DNA of 64,000 bases from contig NZ_JAIHLQ010000004.1 of NCBI RefSeq assembly GCF_019733355.1, positions 1-64,000 on the forward strand, read 5' to 3'. Shown here piece after piece: positions 55,834-64,000 of the stretch. The notes below the pieces were generated by a model. The model did not search any database. It was given only the letters and a program-made list of their open reading frames with translations, and was not told where the DNA came from. How positions within the stretch are numbered: position 1 is the first letter of the stretch; each line of letters begins with the position of its first letter. The DNA comes from Pseudomonas baetica (GTDB taxonomy: Bacteria > Pseudomonadota > Gammaproteobacteria > Pseudomonadales > Pseudomonadaceae). A program made the translations under genes and the position numbers.

Positions 55834-58347
55834 ATGCACAACAACAATAAAGAGCTGACCCTCAGCGCCCCGCTCAGCGGCCCGGTGCTCACGCTCGCCA
55901 AAGTCCCGGACGCGGTGTTCGCCAGTGGCGCGATGGGCGATGGTATTGCCATCGACCCGATCAATGACACCCTGTATTCGCCATGCGCCGGGGTGATCAT
56001 CCACGTCGCCCGCACCGGCCATGCCCTCACCGTGCGTGCCGACAACGGCGCGCAAATCCTCCTGCACCTGGGCCTCGACACCGTTGAACTGAACGGCGAA
56101 GGCTTCTCGATGCTGGTCAAGGAAGGCACGCGAGTCAGCAAGGGGCAACCGCTGTTGCGCTATGACGTCGACAAGGTCGGCCAGCAATGCAAAAGTCTGG
56201 TGAGCCTGTTGATTCTGACCAACAGTCAAGACTTCCAGGTGCGCCCGATCACCCTCAAAACGGTGAAAGTCGGCGAGCCGTTGCTGCACATCATCTCGCG
56301 CAACAACTCGGCGGCGAATACTGAAGACGTTGGCGGGCCAGAGGTTCAGGGCCATGTGCAAGTCGCTCATCGCGGCGGTCTGCACGCCCGGCCGGCAGCG
56401 CTGATTCGCCAGACTGCGCTGGGTTTCAAGAGCCAGTCGCAGCTGCACTTCGCCGGTAAATCGGCGCCGTGCAACAGCCTGATCGGGTTGATGGGATTGG
56501 CGGTCGGCGAACAGGATGAGGTGCAAGTCAGTTGTCAGGGTTCGGACGCCGAAGCCGCCCTGCAAGCGTTGCTCACGGCATTGGCCACCGCGCTACCGAA
56601 TGATCATCACGTCGCCGCGCCGATCAGCGTTGCACCGCTCAAGCGCCCGGCCGAGGCGGATGTGTTGCACGGTGTGTGCGCCGCACCGGGGTTGGTGGGC
56701 GGGCCGTTGTTTCATTTGAATGCGATCAGTTTGCCGGCGGACGCGGGCAATCATGATCCGCTGGCGCAACAGCAAACACTTGAAGCGGCGCTGGATCAGG
56801 TGCGCGGCGAAATCGGCAGCACCCTCGCCCAAGCGAAACAACACAGGAGCGCCGACGAAGAAGCGATTTTCGCCGCGCATCTGGCCTTGCTCGAAGACCC
56901 GGCCCTGCTCGACGCCGCACGACAATCCATCGAGCAAGGCACGGCCGCCACCCATGCGTGGAGTCAGTCGATCGACATCCAGTGCGACGTGCTCCAGAAA
57001 ACCGGCAGCGCGCTGCTGGCCGAGCGCGCCAACGACCTGCGCGACCTCAAGCAACGCGTGCTACGCGCCCTGCTTGGCGAAGCCTGGCATTACGAGGTGC
57101 CGACCGGTGCTATCGTCGCCGCCCATGAACTGACCCCATCGGACTTGCTGCAACTCAGCGCTCAAGGTGTCGCCGGATTGTGCATGGCCGAGGGCGGTGC
57201 GACGTCGCACGTCGCGATTCTGGCGCGGGGCAAAGGTCTGCCGTGCATGGTGGCGTTGGGTGCGGCTCTGCTCGATCAGCCGCCAGGCCAAGCAGTGGTC
57301 CTCGACGCCGACGGCGGGCGCCTCGAACTGACGCCCGGCACTGAACGTCTGGCCGACGTCCAGCAAGCGCAAATCGACCGCCAACAACGCCGCGATGCGC
57401 AACAAGCCAAGGCTCATCTGCCCGCCGAAACCCGCAATGGCGTGACCATCGAAGTGGTCGCCAATGTTGCGTCCAGCCATGAAGCGGCGGATGCGTTTGC
57501 CAACGGCGCCGACGGTGTCGGTCTGTTGCGCACCGAGTTTCTGTTCGTTGACCGCCAGACTGCGCCTGACGTCGAAGAACAGCGCGCCGCCTATCAAGCC
57601 GTCATTGATGCCATGGGCGATAAGTCAGTGATCATCCGCACCATCGACGTCGGCGGCGACAAGCAACTCGACTATCTGCCGCTGCCCGCCGAAGCCAACC
57701 CGGTGCTCGGTTTGCGCGGCATTCGTCTGGCCCAGGCCCGCCCGGAAATCCTCGATCAGCAACTGCGCGCGCTGCTGCAAGTCAGCCCGTTGCAGCGTTG
57801 CCGGATCCTGTTGCCGATGGTCACCGAAGTCGATGAGTTGCTGCATATCCGTCAGCGGGTCGATGCCTTGTGTCTGGAACTGAACATCACTCAACGCCCG
57901 GAAATCGGCGTGATGATCGAAGTCCCCGCCGCCGCATTGCAAGCCGAACAACTGGCCGAACACGCGGACTTCCTGTCCATCGGTACCAACGATCTCTCCC
58001 AATACACCTTGGCCATGGACCGCGACCACGCCGGCCTCGCCGCACGGGTCGATGCCTTGCACCCGGCGCTGCTGCGCCTGATCGCCATGACCTGCGAAGG
58101 CGCGGCGGTGCACAAACGTTGGGTCGGTGTGTGCGGCGCCCTCGCCTCGGACCCGTTAGCGACACCAGTGCTGATCGGCCTCGGCGTTACCGAACTCTCG
58201 GTGAGCCCGGTGCAGATCGGTGAAATCAAGGATCGCGTGCGCCAGTTGCACGAAGCCGAATGCCAACGCCTCGCCCGCGACTTGCTCAAGCTGAGCAGCG
58301 CCTCGGCCGTGCGTCACGCCTGTCATCAACATTGGCCTCTGCGCTAA
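55834..58347 (+). CDS. ptsP: PTS multiphosphoryl transfer protein, EIIA-HPr-EI fusion
   Basis: The 837-residue cytosolic fusion carries the phosphoryl chain for the GlcNAc PTS. Domains are EIIA-Glc type (about residues 1-150; catalytic His78 in LLHLGLDTV), HPr (about 173-255; His184 in GGLHARPA) and enzyme I (about 275-837; active His459 in EGGATSHVAIL, then VGLLRTEFLF and GVMIEVPAAAL). It feeds the NagE permease next door. Often called NagF in pseudomonads. Confidence 0.93.
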   Translation: MHNNNKELTLSAPLSGPVLTLAKVPDAVFASGAMGDGIAIDPINDTLYSPCAGVIIHVARTGHALTVRADNGAQILLHLGLDTVELNGEGFSMLVKEGTRVSKGQPLLRYDVDKVGQQCKSLVSLLILTNSQDFQVRPITLKTVKVGEPLLHIISRNNSAANTEDVGGPEVQGHVQVAHRGGLHARPAALIRQTALGFKSQSQLHFAGKSAPCNSLIGLMGLAVGEQDEVQVSCQGSDAEAALQALLTALATALPNDHHVAAPISVAPLKRPAEADVLHGVCAAPGLVGGPLFHLNAISLPADAGNHDPLAQQQTLEAALDQVRGEIGSTLAQAKQHRSADEEAIFAAHLALLEDPALLDAARQSIEQGTAATHAWSQSIDIQCDVLQKTGSALLAERANDLRDLKQRVLRALLGEAWHYEVPTGAIVAAHELTPSDLLQLSAQGVAGLCMAEGGATSHVAILARGKGLPCMVALGAALLDQPPGQAVVLDADGGRLELTPGTERLADVQQAQIDRQQRRDAQQAKAHLPAETRNGVTIEVVANVASSHEAADAFANGADGVGLLRTEFLFVDRQTAPDVEEQRAAYQAVIDAMGDKSVIIRTIDVGGDKQLDYLPLPAEANPVLGLRGIRLAQARPEILDQQLRALLQVSPLQRCRILLPMVTEVDELLHIRQRVDALCLELNITQRPEIGVMIEVPAAALQAEQLAEHADFLSIGTNDLSQYTLAMDRDHAGLAARVDALHPALLRLIAMTCEGAAVHKRWVGVCGALASDPLATPVLIGLGVTELSVSPVQIGEIKDRVRQLHEAECQRLARDLLKLSSASAVRHACHQHWPLR

Positions 58348-58383
58348 CAAAAAAGCTCTCTATAAAAGAGCAGGGAGAACCCC

Positions 58384-60099
58384 ATGTACCAACTCTTCAT
58401 CGAAGGCCTGCAACGCCTCGGCCGCGCGCTGATGTTGCCGATCGCGATCCTGCCGATTGCCGGGCTGCTGCTGCGCCTGGGTGATACCGACCTGCTGAAC
58501 ATCGCGATCATCCACGACGCCGGCCAGGTGATTTTCGCCAACCTGGCGATGATCTTCGCCATCGGCATCGCCGTCGGTTTCGCCAAGGACAACAACGGCA
58601 CCGCTGGCCTGGCCGGGGTGATCGGTTATCTGGTGATGATCTCCACCCTCAAAGTGCTCGATGCGAGCATCAACATGGGCATGCTCGCCGGGATCGTCAG
58701 CGGCCTGATGGCCGGCGCGCTGTACAACCGCTTCAAGGACATCAAACTGCCGGAGTACCTGGCGTTCTTCGGTGGCCGGCGTTTCGTGCCGATTGTCACC
58801 GGGTTTGCGGCGGTTGGCCTGGGCGTGGTGTTCGGCTATATCTGGCCGCCGATCCAGCAAGGCATCAACAGCTTCGGCAGCCTGATGATGGAAAGCGGCA
58901 GCTTCGGCGCCTTCGTCTTCGGCGTGTTCAACCGCCTGCTGATCGTCACCGGCCTGCACCACATCCTCAACAACATGGCGTGGTTCGTGTTCGGCAACTT
59001 TACCGACCCCACTACTGGCGCACTGGTGACCGGCGATCTGTCGCGTTACTTCGCCGGCGATCCAAAGGGTGGCCAATTCATGACCGGCATGTTCCCGATG
59101 ATGATCTTCGGCCTGCCCGCCGCGTGCCTGGCGATGTACCGCAACGCCCTGCCGGAACGGCGCAAGGTCATGGGCGGGATCTTCCTGTCGATGGCGCTGA
59201 CGTCATTCCTGACAGGCGTGACCGAGCCGATTGAATTCGCCTTCATGTTTCTGGCGCCGTTGCTGTATCTGCTGCATGCGCTGCTGACCGGGTTGTCGAT
59301 GGCAATCACCAATGCGCTGAACATCCATTTGGGCTTCACCTTCTCCGGCGGTTTTATCGACATGGTGCTGGGCTGGGGCCGGTCGACCAATGGCTGGTTG
59401 GTGGTTCCGGTCGGGCTGGCATATGCCGTCGTGTATTACGTGGTGTTTGATTTCTGCATTCGTCGTTTCAACCTGAAAACGCCGGGGCGTGAGGACGTGG
59501 CGACGGCTGAAAAAACCGTGTTAGCCGAAAACGAACGCGCCGGGGCTTACATCAAGGCACTCGGTGGTGCAGAGAACCTTGTGACTGTCGGTGCCTGCAC
59601 GACCCGTCTGCGCTTGGAGATGGTGGATCGCAACAAAGCATCCGATGCCGATCTGAAAGCGTTGGGTGCGATGGCCGTTGTGCGCCCGGGCAAGGGTGGC
59701 AGTTTGCAAGTTGTCGTAGGGCCGATGGCCGACAGCATTGCTGATGAAATTCGACTGGCGATGCCGGCGTTGGGGCGTGCTCTGGTGGCGACGCCTGCGG
59801 TGGTTGCCGAAGAGCCGAAAGCGCTTGTGGTCGCGGGTTCGGAAGCTCAGCAGTGGCTGAATGCGCTGGGCGGCGGCGACAACGTGCTGCAACTCGATTG
59901 CATTGCCATGAGCCGAATTCGACTGCTGCTGGCCGATGGCAAGGCCCTGTCGGAGGCGCAGTTGAAAGAGCTGGGTTGTCAGGGTGTCAGCCAGTTGGAA
60001 GGCGGGGTCTGGCATTTGTTGGTGGGGGATAAAGCAGCGAGTTTGAGTGGAGCGCTTGAGGCGTTGGTCAATCGCAGTGAGGTCGGTGCAAAGGTTTAA
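58384..60099 (+). CDS. nagE: GlcNAc-specific PTS permease, EIIC-EIIB with a second degenerate EIIB
   Basis: The 571-residue membrane protein has a EIIC domain (residues about 1-375; RALMLPIAILPIAGLLLRLGD, FLTGVTEPIEFAFMFLAPLLY) and an EIIB domain with phosphocysteine Cys405 in GACTTRLRL. A second EIIB-like segment (about 485-560) reads LDCIAMSRIRLLL; its Cys506 is out of register with the active Cys, whose place appears to be taken by Ala or Met. So the second module is probably inactive. It is the last gene of the nag operon. Confidence 0.93.
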   Translation: MYQLFIEGLQRLGRALMLPIAILPIAGLLLRLGDTDLLNIAIIHDAGQVIFANLAMIFAIGIAVGFAKDNNGTAGLAGVIGYLVMISTLKVLDASINMGMLAGIVSGLMAGALYNRFKDIKLPEYLAFFGGRRFVPIVTGFAAVGLGVVFGYIWPPIQQGINSFGSLMMESGSFGAFVFGVFNRLLIVTGLHHILNNMAWFVFGNFTDPTTGALVTGDLSRYFAGDPKGGQFMTGMFPMMIFGLPAACLAMYRNALPERRKVMGGIFLSMALTSFLTGVTEPIEFAFMFLAPLLYLLHALLTGLSMAITNALNIHLGFTFSGGFIDMVLGWGRSTNGWLVVPVGLAYAVVYYVVFDFCIRRFNLKTPGREDVATAEKTVLAENERAGAYIKALGGAENLVTVGACTTRLRLEMVDRNKASDADLKALGAMAVVRPGKGGSLQVVVGPMADSIADEIRLAMPALGRALVATPAVVAEEPKALVVAGSEAQQWLNALGGGDNVLQLDCIAMSRIRLLLADGKALSEAQLKELGCQGVSQLEGGVWHLLVGDKAASLSGALEALVNRSEVGAKV

Positions 60100-60122
60100 A
60101 TCTACAGCGTCTGAGCGGTCCT

Positions 60123-60244
60123 CTTCGCGAGCAAGCCCGCTCCCACAAGGTGATTGCATTCCAGATGGGGAGCTGGCTTGCCAGCGATGACGCCCGTCGA
60201 GCCTCTACTCAATCAAAACTGTGGGAGCGGGCTTGCTCGCGAAG
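60123..60244. repeat. REP-like triplet after nagE
   Basis: Units 60123-60147, a diverged 60167-60192 (GGGGAGCTGGCTTGCCAGCG) and 60220-60244 lie between nagE and the DUF6124 gene. Confidence 0.85.
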
Positions 60245-60270
60245 AACGATGACACGGTAAACCTGATCAA

Positions 60271-60630
60271 TCAGGTTTGCGGGTCTACCCGATCCAGTGC
60301 CCGGTTTACCGCCAGTTCGGCGAGCATGACGATTTGCTGGATGCCTAACGCCGTGCTGCGCTGCGAACCGCTTAGCTCATCGGCGAAGTGGCTGGCGGCA
60401 GTGCTTGCCGAGGCTAACGATTCGCAGGCGTGAGCGAGCAGGCTTTCGGTATCGACCTCTGGGCAGACCATGAACATGGTGCTCGGTCGGCGTGGCTTTG
60501 CGGGTTCGGGGCACAGGTAGAAGTCGAGGGCGCGTTTGATGGCTTCGCGGTTTCGGGCCAGGTCTTCAGCGCGGAGGGCTTCTTCGAGTGGGGTTTTGGT
60601 TTCGGGTGGGTCGGGTACGGGCTTGGTCAT
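60271..60630 (-). CDS. DUF6124 family protein
   Basis: The 119-residue Pseudomonas-typical protein (KPVPDPPETKTPLEEALRAEDLARNREAIKRALDFYL, then VDTESLLAHACESLASASTAASHFADEL) is helical, with no known function. AAGGAG lies eight bases before the ATG. Its leader is unusual (60638-60851). Family members commonly occur in several copies per genome (from memory). Confidence 0.75.
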   Translation of the reverse strand: MTKPVPDPPETKTPLEEALRAEDLARNREAIKRALDFYLCPEPAKPRRPSTMFMVCPEVDTESLLAHACESLASASTAASHFADELSGSQRSTALGIQQIVMLAELAVNRALDRVDPQT

Positions 60631-60637
60631 TGAAAAA

Positions 60638-60851
60638 CTCCTTAATGATCGGAGCCATCCAATTGCCGTTTCTCACGCGGCGAAATGGTGGCAGCTATGT
60701 GCGGGGTGAGAAACCGGGCAAGGAGCAGAACTTCCGGCCAGACCGAAGTCTGCCCGCACACAGCCGCCATAAATTGATTGCAGGCAGCAATAAGCTGGCG
60801 GCGATTATGACGTACCGATGCTGGAATAACACTTCTTGCCCGGGTTCTCAC
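60638..60851 (-). promoter_or_regulatory. Switch-like leader of the DUF6124 gene
   Basis: On the minus strand a 5' arm (60851-60832) pairs with a middle arm (60725-60706) at 18 of 20 positions. The middle arm can instead pair with a 3' arm (60676-60663, GTGAGAAACGGCAA) over 14 bp with a 2-base bulge. The two pairings exclude each other. A small CAGACTTCGGTCTG hairpin lies between the 5' and middle arms. An in-frame ORF from ATG 60770 to TAA 60644-60642 (42 codons, MAAVCGQTSVWPEV at its start) ends on the DUF6124 ribosome-binding site at 60643-60638. This fits attenuation or translational coupling. Confidence 0.45.
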
Positions 60852-60985
60852 ACCCGATCACCGATTTGCGGTGACAGCCAAAGACTAGAGACCCGACGTC
60901 CGACGGACAACCTGAAAACCTTGTGGGAAGGTTCTGGCGATCTCACATCCGATTAAACAACGCCAATCGCCTCCCTCGTGTAGGC

Positions 60986-61063
60986 GCTGCCGAAGGCTGC
61001 GATCTTTTGACTTTGACGTTTCAACATCAAAAGCAGGATCAACAGATCGCAGCCTTCGGCAGC
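60986..61063. repeat. 20-bp perfect inverted repeat, GCTGCCGAAGGCTGCGATCT type
   Basis: Arms 60986-61005 and 61044-61063 are exact reverse complements across a 38-base loop. GTGTAG and CTACAC extend the pairing outward with a two-base bulge. It is a third repeat family, between the DUF6124 leader and the EF-hand gene. Nothing else is seen in 60852-61238 beyond a small ACCTTGTGGGAAGGT hairpin near 60918. Confidence 0.85.
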
Positions 61064-61238
61064 TACACACGTGAGCCGGTGCATTCAGGAATGAAATCGC
61101 CCCCACATTGCCGGCACTGTCAACTGTCAGGTCTGACAGTTGACCGCCTCGGTCGACCTTATTACGTTGACTGAATCAGGCCGTTTTATGTCGTAGCCTC
61201 GATAACTCAACGCTCAACTCATCAAGGATGGCTATGAC

Positions 61239-61469
61239 ATGACAGAGAAAATGACAGACGCAGAACAACGAGAACACCTGATCAAAACCTACAGAGACCT
61301 TGACGCAAACCAGGACGGAAGCGTTTCTCTCGAGGAATTCACAAAAGGCACCAAGGGCTACAGCAAGTTACTCAGAGAGACGGTTTGGGATGCATTCAAC
61401 AGAGATCAGGATGATGGTTTAAGCCTGGAAGAGTACCTGGACAGCCAAAATGCGAAGCCTGCTGAATAG
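61239..61469 (+). CDS. Small EF-hand protein
   Basis: The 76-residue acidic protein has two EF-hand-like loops: DANQDGSVSLEE (canonical DxNxDG) and NRDQDDGLSLEE (one-residue spacing variant). It probably binds Ca2+. There is no signal peptide, so it should be cytosolic. AAGGAT lies ten bases before the ATG. The function is unknown. Confidence 0.75.
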   Translation: MTEKMTDAEQREHLIKTYRDLDANQDGSVSLEEFTKGTKGYSKLLRETVWDAFNRDQDDGLSLEEYLDSQNAKPAE

Positions 61470-61573
61470 TTAACCGCCATCGCTGACAAACCACACAGAA
61501 AAGCAAAAGCAGCGCCCCCTCGCCCGCTTCGCCCCACACACTCAACAGGATGAGCGTTAGCTCGGCTGCAGCT

Positions 61574-61597
61574 CTTGATCTTGATCTTGATCTTGAT
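61574..61597. repeat. CTTGAT tandem repeat (four copies)
   Basis: Four perfect hexamers in a row mark the start of a non-coding stretch (61470-61986). It is a possible slippage-variable spot. Confidence 0.85.
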
Positions 61598-61599
61598 CC

Positions 61600-61820
61600 A
61601 CAGGCCCCGTCGGCAGGCTGAGCGCAGGGATTCATCCGGGGAGAACATCGAGAGGAGGTGCAGCGAAGCAAACCGGAGGCGATGCCCCGGATGGATCCCG
61701 GAGCGAAGGAACCCCGAGCCTTAGCGAGTGGGCCGAACGTTGGGGCAAGCCTTTTGGGTTACCTTTTCGGCGTTTGGAAAAGGTGACCCGCCGTAAGGGC
61801 GGAACCCTAAGCCGCCGTGA
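61600..61820. repeat. Dispersed Pseudomonas intergenic repeat with hairpin
   Basis: This GC-rich stretch matches (from memory) a sequence scattered in Pseudomonas genomes and often mis-annotated as short proteins. It contains an inverted pair, GGGTTACCTTTT (61756-61767) and AAAAGGTGACCC (61778-61789). No gene is credible here. Confidence 0.55.
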
Positions 61821-61874
61821 CCACAGCAATGGATATGTACTCAGTCAGCCAGAACATCATTGCCTGAGCCGACG

Positions 61875-61900
61875 CCTTCGCGAGCAAGCCCGCTCCCACA
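61875..61900. repeat. Single REP-like unit
   Basis: One CCTTCGCGAGCAAGCCCGCT-type unit without a facing partner, unlike the others in the window. Confidence 0.8.
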
Positions 61901-61932
61901 TAGGAACCCCATCGCGCAAAAAATCGGGGGCA

Positions 61933-61968
61933 ACAAAAAACCCGCAGACAATCACTCATCTGCGGGTT
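61933..61968 (-). terminator. Terminator after the NIF3-like gene
   Basis: AACCCGCAGA and TCTGCGGGTT form a 10-bp stem; on the minus strand it is followed by TTTTTT. It lies 19 bases after the stop at 61987. Confidence 0.9.
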
Positions 61969-61986
61969 TCTTGTAATAAGCGGCTA

Positions 61987-62298
61987 TCAGAAATCTTCCA
62001 GCCGCCACACTTCATAAGCCGGTGTCTCGTACGGGTGGCTCAACTTCAAAGCCGCCACTACAGAGCGAATCAACTCATCCGCCACCACAAGCTCAACCTT
62101 CCATTCCTCAACCTGCTCGACCTGCCCTGCTTGCCCAATAAACGGCTGGCTGCCGTCCAAAGGTCGAAACTGGCCCAAACCGAGCACCTGCCAAGCACAG
62201 TGGTCATAGTCCCCGATCCGCCCACCACCGGCAGCGAATACGGCTTCCTTGACCACCTCGACATGACTGTCAGGAACAAAAAACGCCAGCTTGTACAC
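61987..62298 (-). CDS. NIF3/YqfO C-terminal-domain-like protein
   Basis: The 103-residue protein resembles the small PII/CutA-like domain inserted in YqfO/NIF3 proteins (MYKLAFFVPDSHVEVVKEAVFAAGGGRIGDYDHC...; ELIRSVVAALKLSHPYETPAYEVW). HPYETPAYE is the hallmark. As a standalone it has no assigned function. It follows purL by five bases and is probably cotranscribed. Confidence 0.85.
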   Translation of the reverse strand: MYKLAFFVPDSHVEVVKEAVFAAGGGRIGDYDHCAWQVLGLGQFRPLDGSQPFIGQAGQVEQVEEWKVELVVADELIRSVVAALKLSHPYETPAYEVWRLEDF

Positions 62299-62303
62299 GG
62301 ACC

Positions 62304-64000
62304 TTAGTTAACCCACACACGAGCATTACGGAACATACGCATCCAAGGCGCGTCTTCGTTCCAGTCTTCCGAACGCCACGAGTTCTGCACTGCACGGAAC
62401 ACACGCTCCGGGTGCGGCATCATGATCGTCACGCGGCCATCACGGCTGGTGAGACCGGTAATCCCGCGCGGCGAACCGTTCGGGTTAGCCGGATAGCGCT
62501 CGGTGACCTTGCCATGGTTGTCGACAAAACGCATCGCCACACAACCCGACAGATCCGCTTCCAGCAGTGCTTCTTCGCTGGAAAACTCGGCGTGACCTTC
62601 ACCGTGAGCAATGGCGATCGGCATACGCGAACCGGCCATGCCCTGCAGGAAGATCGAGTTCGACTCCTGAACCTGAACCATCGCCACGCGCGCTTCGAAC
62701 TGCTCGGAGCGGTTGCGCACGAAGTGCGGCCAGAACTCGCTGCCCGGGATCAGTTCGTGCAGGTTGGACATCATCTGGCAACCGTTGCACACGCCGAGGG
62801 TGAAGCTGTCGTTGCGTTCGAAGAAGCCCTGGAACGCATCGCGGGCGCGGCTGTTGAACAGCGCCGACTTGGCCCAGCCTTCACCGGCACCCAGTACGTC
62901 GCCGTAGGAGAAACCACCGCACGCCACCAGACCTTTGAACTCGTTCAGGTCGACACGGCCGGCCAGAATGTCGCTCATGTGCACGTCGATCGCGTTGAAA
63001 CCGGCGCGGTCGAACGCTGCCGCCATTTCAACCTGACCGTTGACGCCCTGCTCACGCAGTACGGCAACCTGTGGGCGGATGCCTTTTTTGATGTAAGGCG
63101 CGGCGACATCCTGGTTGACGTCGTAGCTCAGCTTGACGCTCAGGCCCGGGTTGTCTTCTTCCAGCAGCACGTCGAACTCTTGTTCGGCGCAGTCGGCGTT
63201 GTCACGCAGACGCTGGATCTGGTAGCTGGTCTCGGCCCACTGACGTTGCAGCAGACGACGCTGGCCTTCGAACACGGTGTCACCGTTGAAGGTGATGTTG
63301 ATCTGGCCATTGTTGATCGGCTGACCGATCACCGAAACACAGTCGCCCAGACCGGCCGCGCTGAACTGCGCGAGGATGTCTGGCGTGGCGTCCTGACGAA
63401 CCTGAATCACGGCACCCAGTTCTTCGTTGAACAGGATGGCGGCGATTTCAGCGGAGCTTTCGGCAACGCTGTCCAGGTTAAGACTCAGACCGCAGTGGCC
63501 AGCGAAGGCCATTTCCACCACAGAAGTCAGCAGACCACCGTCGGAACGGTCGTGGTAAGCCAGCAGGTGACCGTCGGCGTTGAGGCCCTGGATCACGGCG
63601 AAGAAGGCTTTCAGGTCTTCGGCGTCATCGACGTCCGGCGCGTGCTTGCCGAGCTTGCCGTGTACTTGCGCAAGGATCGAAGCACCCATGCGATTCTGCC
63701 CGCGACCGAGGTCGATCAGGATCAGGTCGGTGGTGCCCTTGTCCATGCGCAGTTCCGGGGTCAGGGTCTGACGGATGTCAGCCACTGGCGCGAAACCGGT
63801 CACGATCAGCGACATCGGCGAGGTCACGGTTTTTTCTTCGCCGTTGTCGTTCCAACGGGTGGCCATGGACATCGAGTCCTTGCCCACCGGAATGGTGATA
63901 CCCAGCTCAGGGCACAGTTCCATACCGACCGCTTTCACGGTGTCGTACAGACGTGCGTCTTCACCCGGGTGACCGGCAGCGGACATCCAGTTCGCCGACA
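62304..64000 (-). CDS. purL: Phosphoribosylformylglycinamidine synthase, C-terminal part (5' partial)
   Basis: This is the long single-chain PurL of gammaproteobacteria, which makes FGAM from FGAR, glutamine and ATP. About 565 C-terminal residues are in the window: the end of the synthetase domain ([29 protein letters not shown]) and the glutamine amidotransferase domain with catalytic Cys in [20 protein letters not shown] and the [11 protein letters not shown]is/Glu motif. The frame stays open to base 64000, so the N-terminus lies beyond the window. Confidence 0.97.
   Translation of the reverse strand, partial: SANWMSAAGHPGEDARLYDTVKAVGMELCPELGITIPVGKDSMSMATRWNDNGEEKTVTSPMSLIVTGFAPVADIRQTLTPELRMDKGTTDLILIDLGRGQNRMGASILAQVHGKLGKHAPDVDDAEDLKAFFAVIQGLNADGHLLAYHDRSDGGLLTSVVEMAFAGHCGLSLNLDSVAESSAEIAAILFNEELGAVIQVRQDATPDILAQFSAAGLGDCVSVIGQPINNGQINITFNGDTVFEGQRRLLQRQWAETSYQIQRLRDNADCAEQEFDVLLEEDNPGLSVKLSYDVNQDVAAPYIKKGIRPQVAVLREQGVNGQVEMAAAFDRAGFNAIDVHMSDILAGRVDLNEFKGLVACGGFSYGDVLGAGEGWAKSALFNSRARDAFQGFFERNDSFTLGVCNGCQMMSNLHELIPGSEFWPHFVRNRSEQFEARVAMVQVQESNSIFLQGMAGSRMPIAIAHGEGHAEFSSEEALLEADLSGCVAMRFVDNHGKVTERYPANPNGSPRGITGLTSRDGRVTIMMPHPERVFRAVQNSWRSEDWNEDAPWMRMFRNARVWVN

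Noticed and set aside
61632..61829. 65-codon minus-strand frame in the repeat region
   Set aside because: It lies wholly in a dispersed intergenic repeat; similar short frames are often annotated as proteins without evidence.
13552..61900. Repeated units as a CRISPR array
   Set aside because: Units are scattered over tens of kilobases, inverted, and without regular spacers or cas genes.

Overview
The window is a piece of a Pseudomonas chromosome, most likely of the P. fluorescens group. The basis is high-GC coding with Pseudomonas codon habits, conserved Pseudomonas gene blocks (xerD-dsbC-hom-thrC; rpsP-rimM-trmD-rplS; ffh opposite a ccsA-like gene and a CorC gene; purL-purT neighbourhood genes), Pseudomonas-type families (DUF3509, DUF6124), and at least ten copies of the REP-like element of the type GTGGGAGCGGGCTTGCTCGCGAA.

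Layout. (1) 1-7138: a type VI secretion cluster, with a 5'-truncated hcp, vgrG, a 1090-residue putative effector and a four-helix membrane protein that is probably its immunity protein. The last three are joined by 4-base overlaps. A 782-residue protein of unknown function lies convergently at 7223-9571. (2) 9787-19806: a polyamine/GABA-type block, with a LysR regulator, two paralogous aminobutyraldehyde-type dehydrogenases flanking a ydcSTUV-like ABC transporter, then an APC permease. (3) 19807-22750: a visibly AT-richer accessory insert. It holds a two-gene operon whose second product carries a PARP-like ADP-ribosyltransferase signature and whose promoter overlaps a near-perfect 20-bp palindrome, a frameshifted BRO-N antirepressor-like gene, and a 61-residue protein. 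(4) 22752-30522: opgD, an Old Yellow Enzyme homologue, recJ, yaeQ, a CaiB/BaiF CoA-transferase and a periplasmic solute-binding-like protein. (5) 30696-33040: a DUF3509 protein, a receiver-like protein with lost key residues, and a BvgS-like sensor cut off after its PAS domain. (6) 33160-46367: threonine biosynthesis, dsbC, xerD, a CPA-type antiporter, the ribosomal/tRNA-modification operon, ffh, and ccsA-like/CorC genes. (7) 46634-52642: MHS transporter, purT, a VUT-family protein, DUF1289 protein, gamma-carbonic anhydrase-like protein, two NUDIX hydrolases, L,D-transpeptidase. (8) 52926-60099: a complete N-acetylglucosamine operon, nagR-nagA-nagB-ptsP-nagE, with repeated candidate operator elements inside the promoter spacer. 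(9) 60271-64000: a DUF6124 gene with an elaborate switch-like leader, an EF-hand protein, dispersed repeats, a NIF3-C-terminal-like protein and the 3' part of purL.

The most interesting features are the putative ADP-ribosyltransferase operon with its own operator (19901-21015), the DUF6124 leader with mutually exclusive pairing arms and a possible leader ORF (60638-60851), and the T6SS effector/immunity pair (2640-7138). No rRNA, tRNA, CRISPR array or insertion-sequence transposase was seen.
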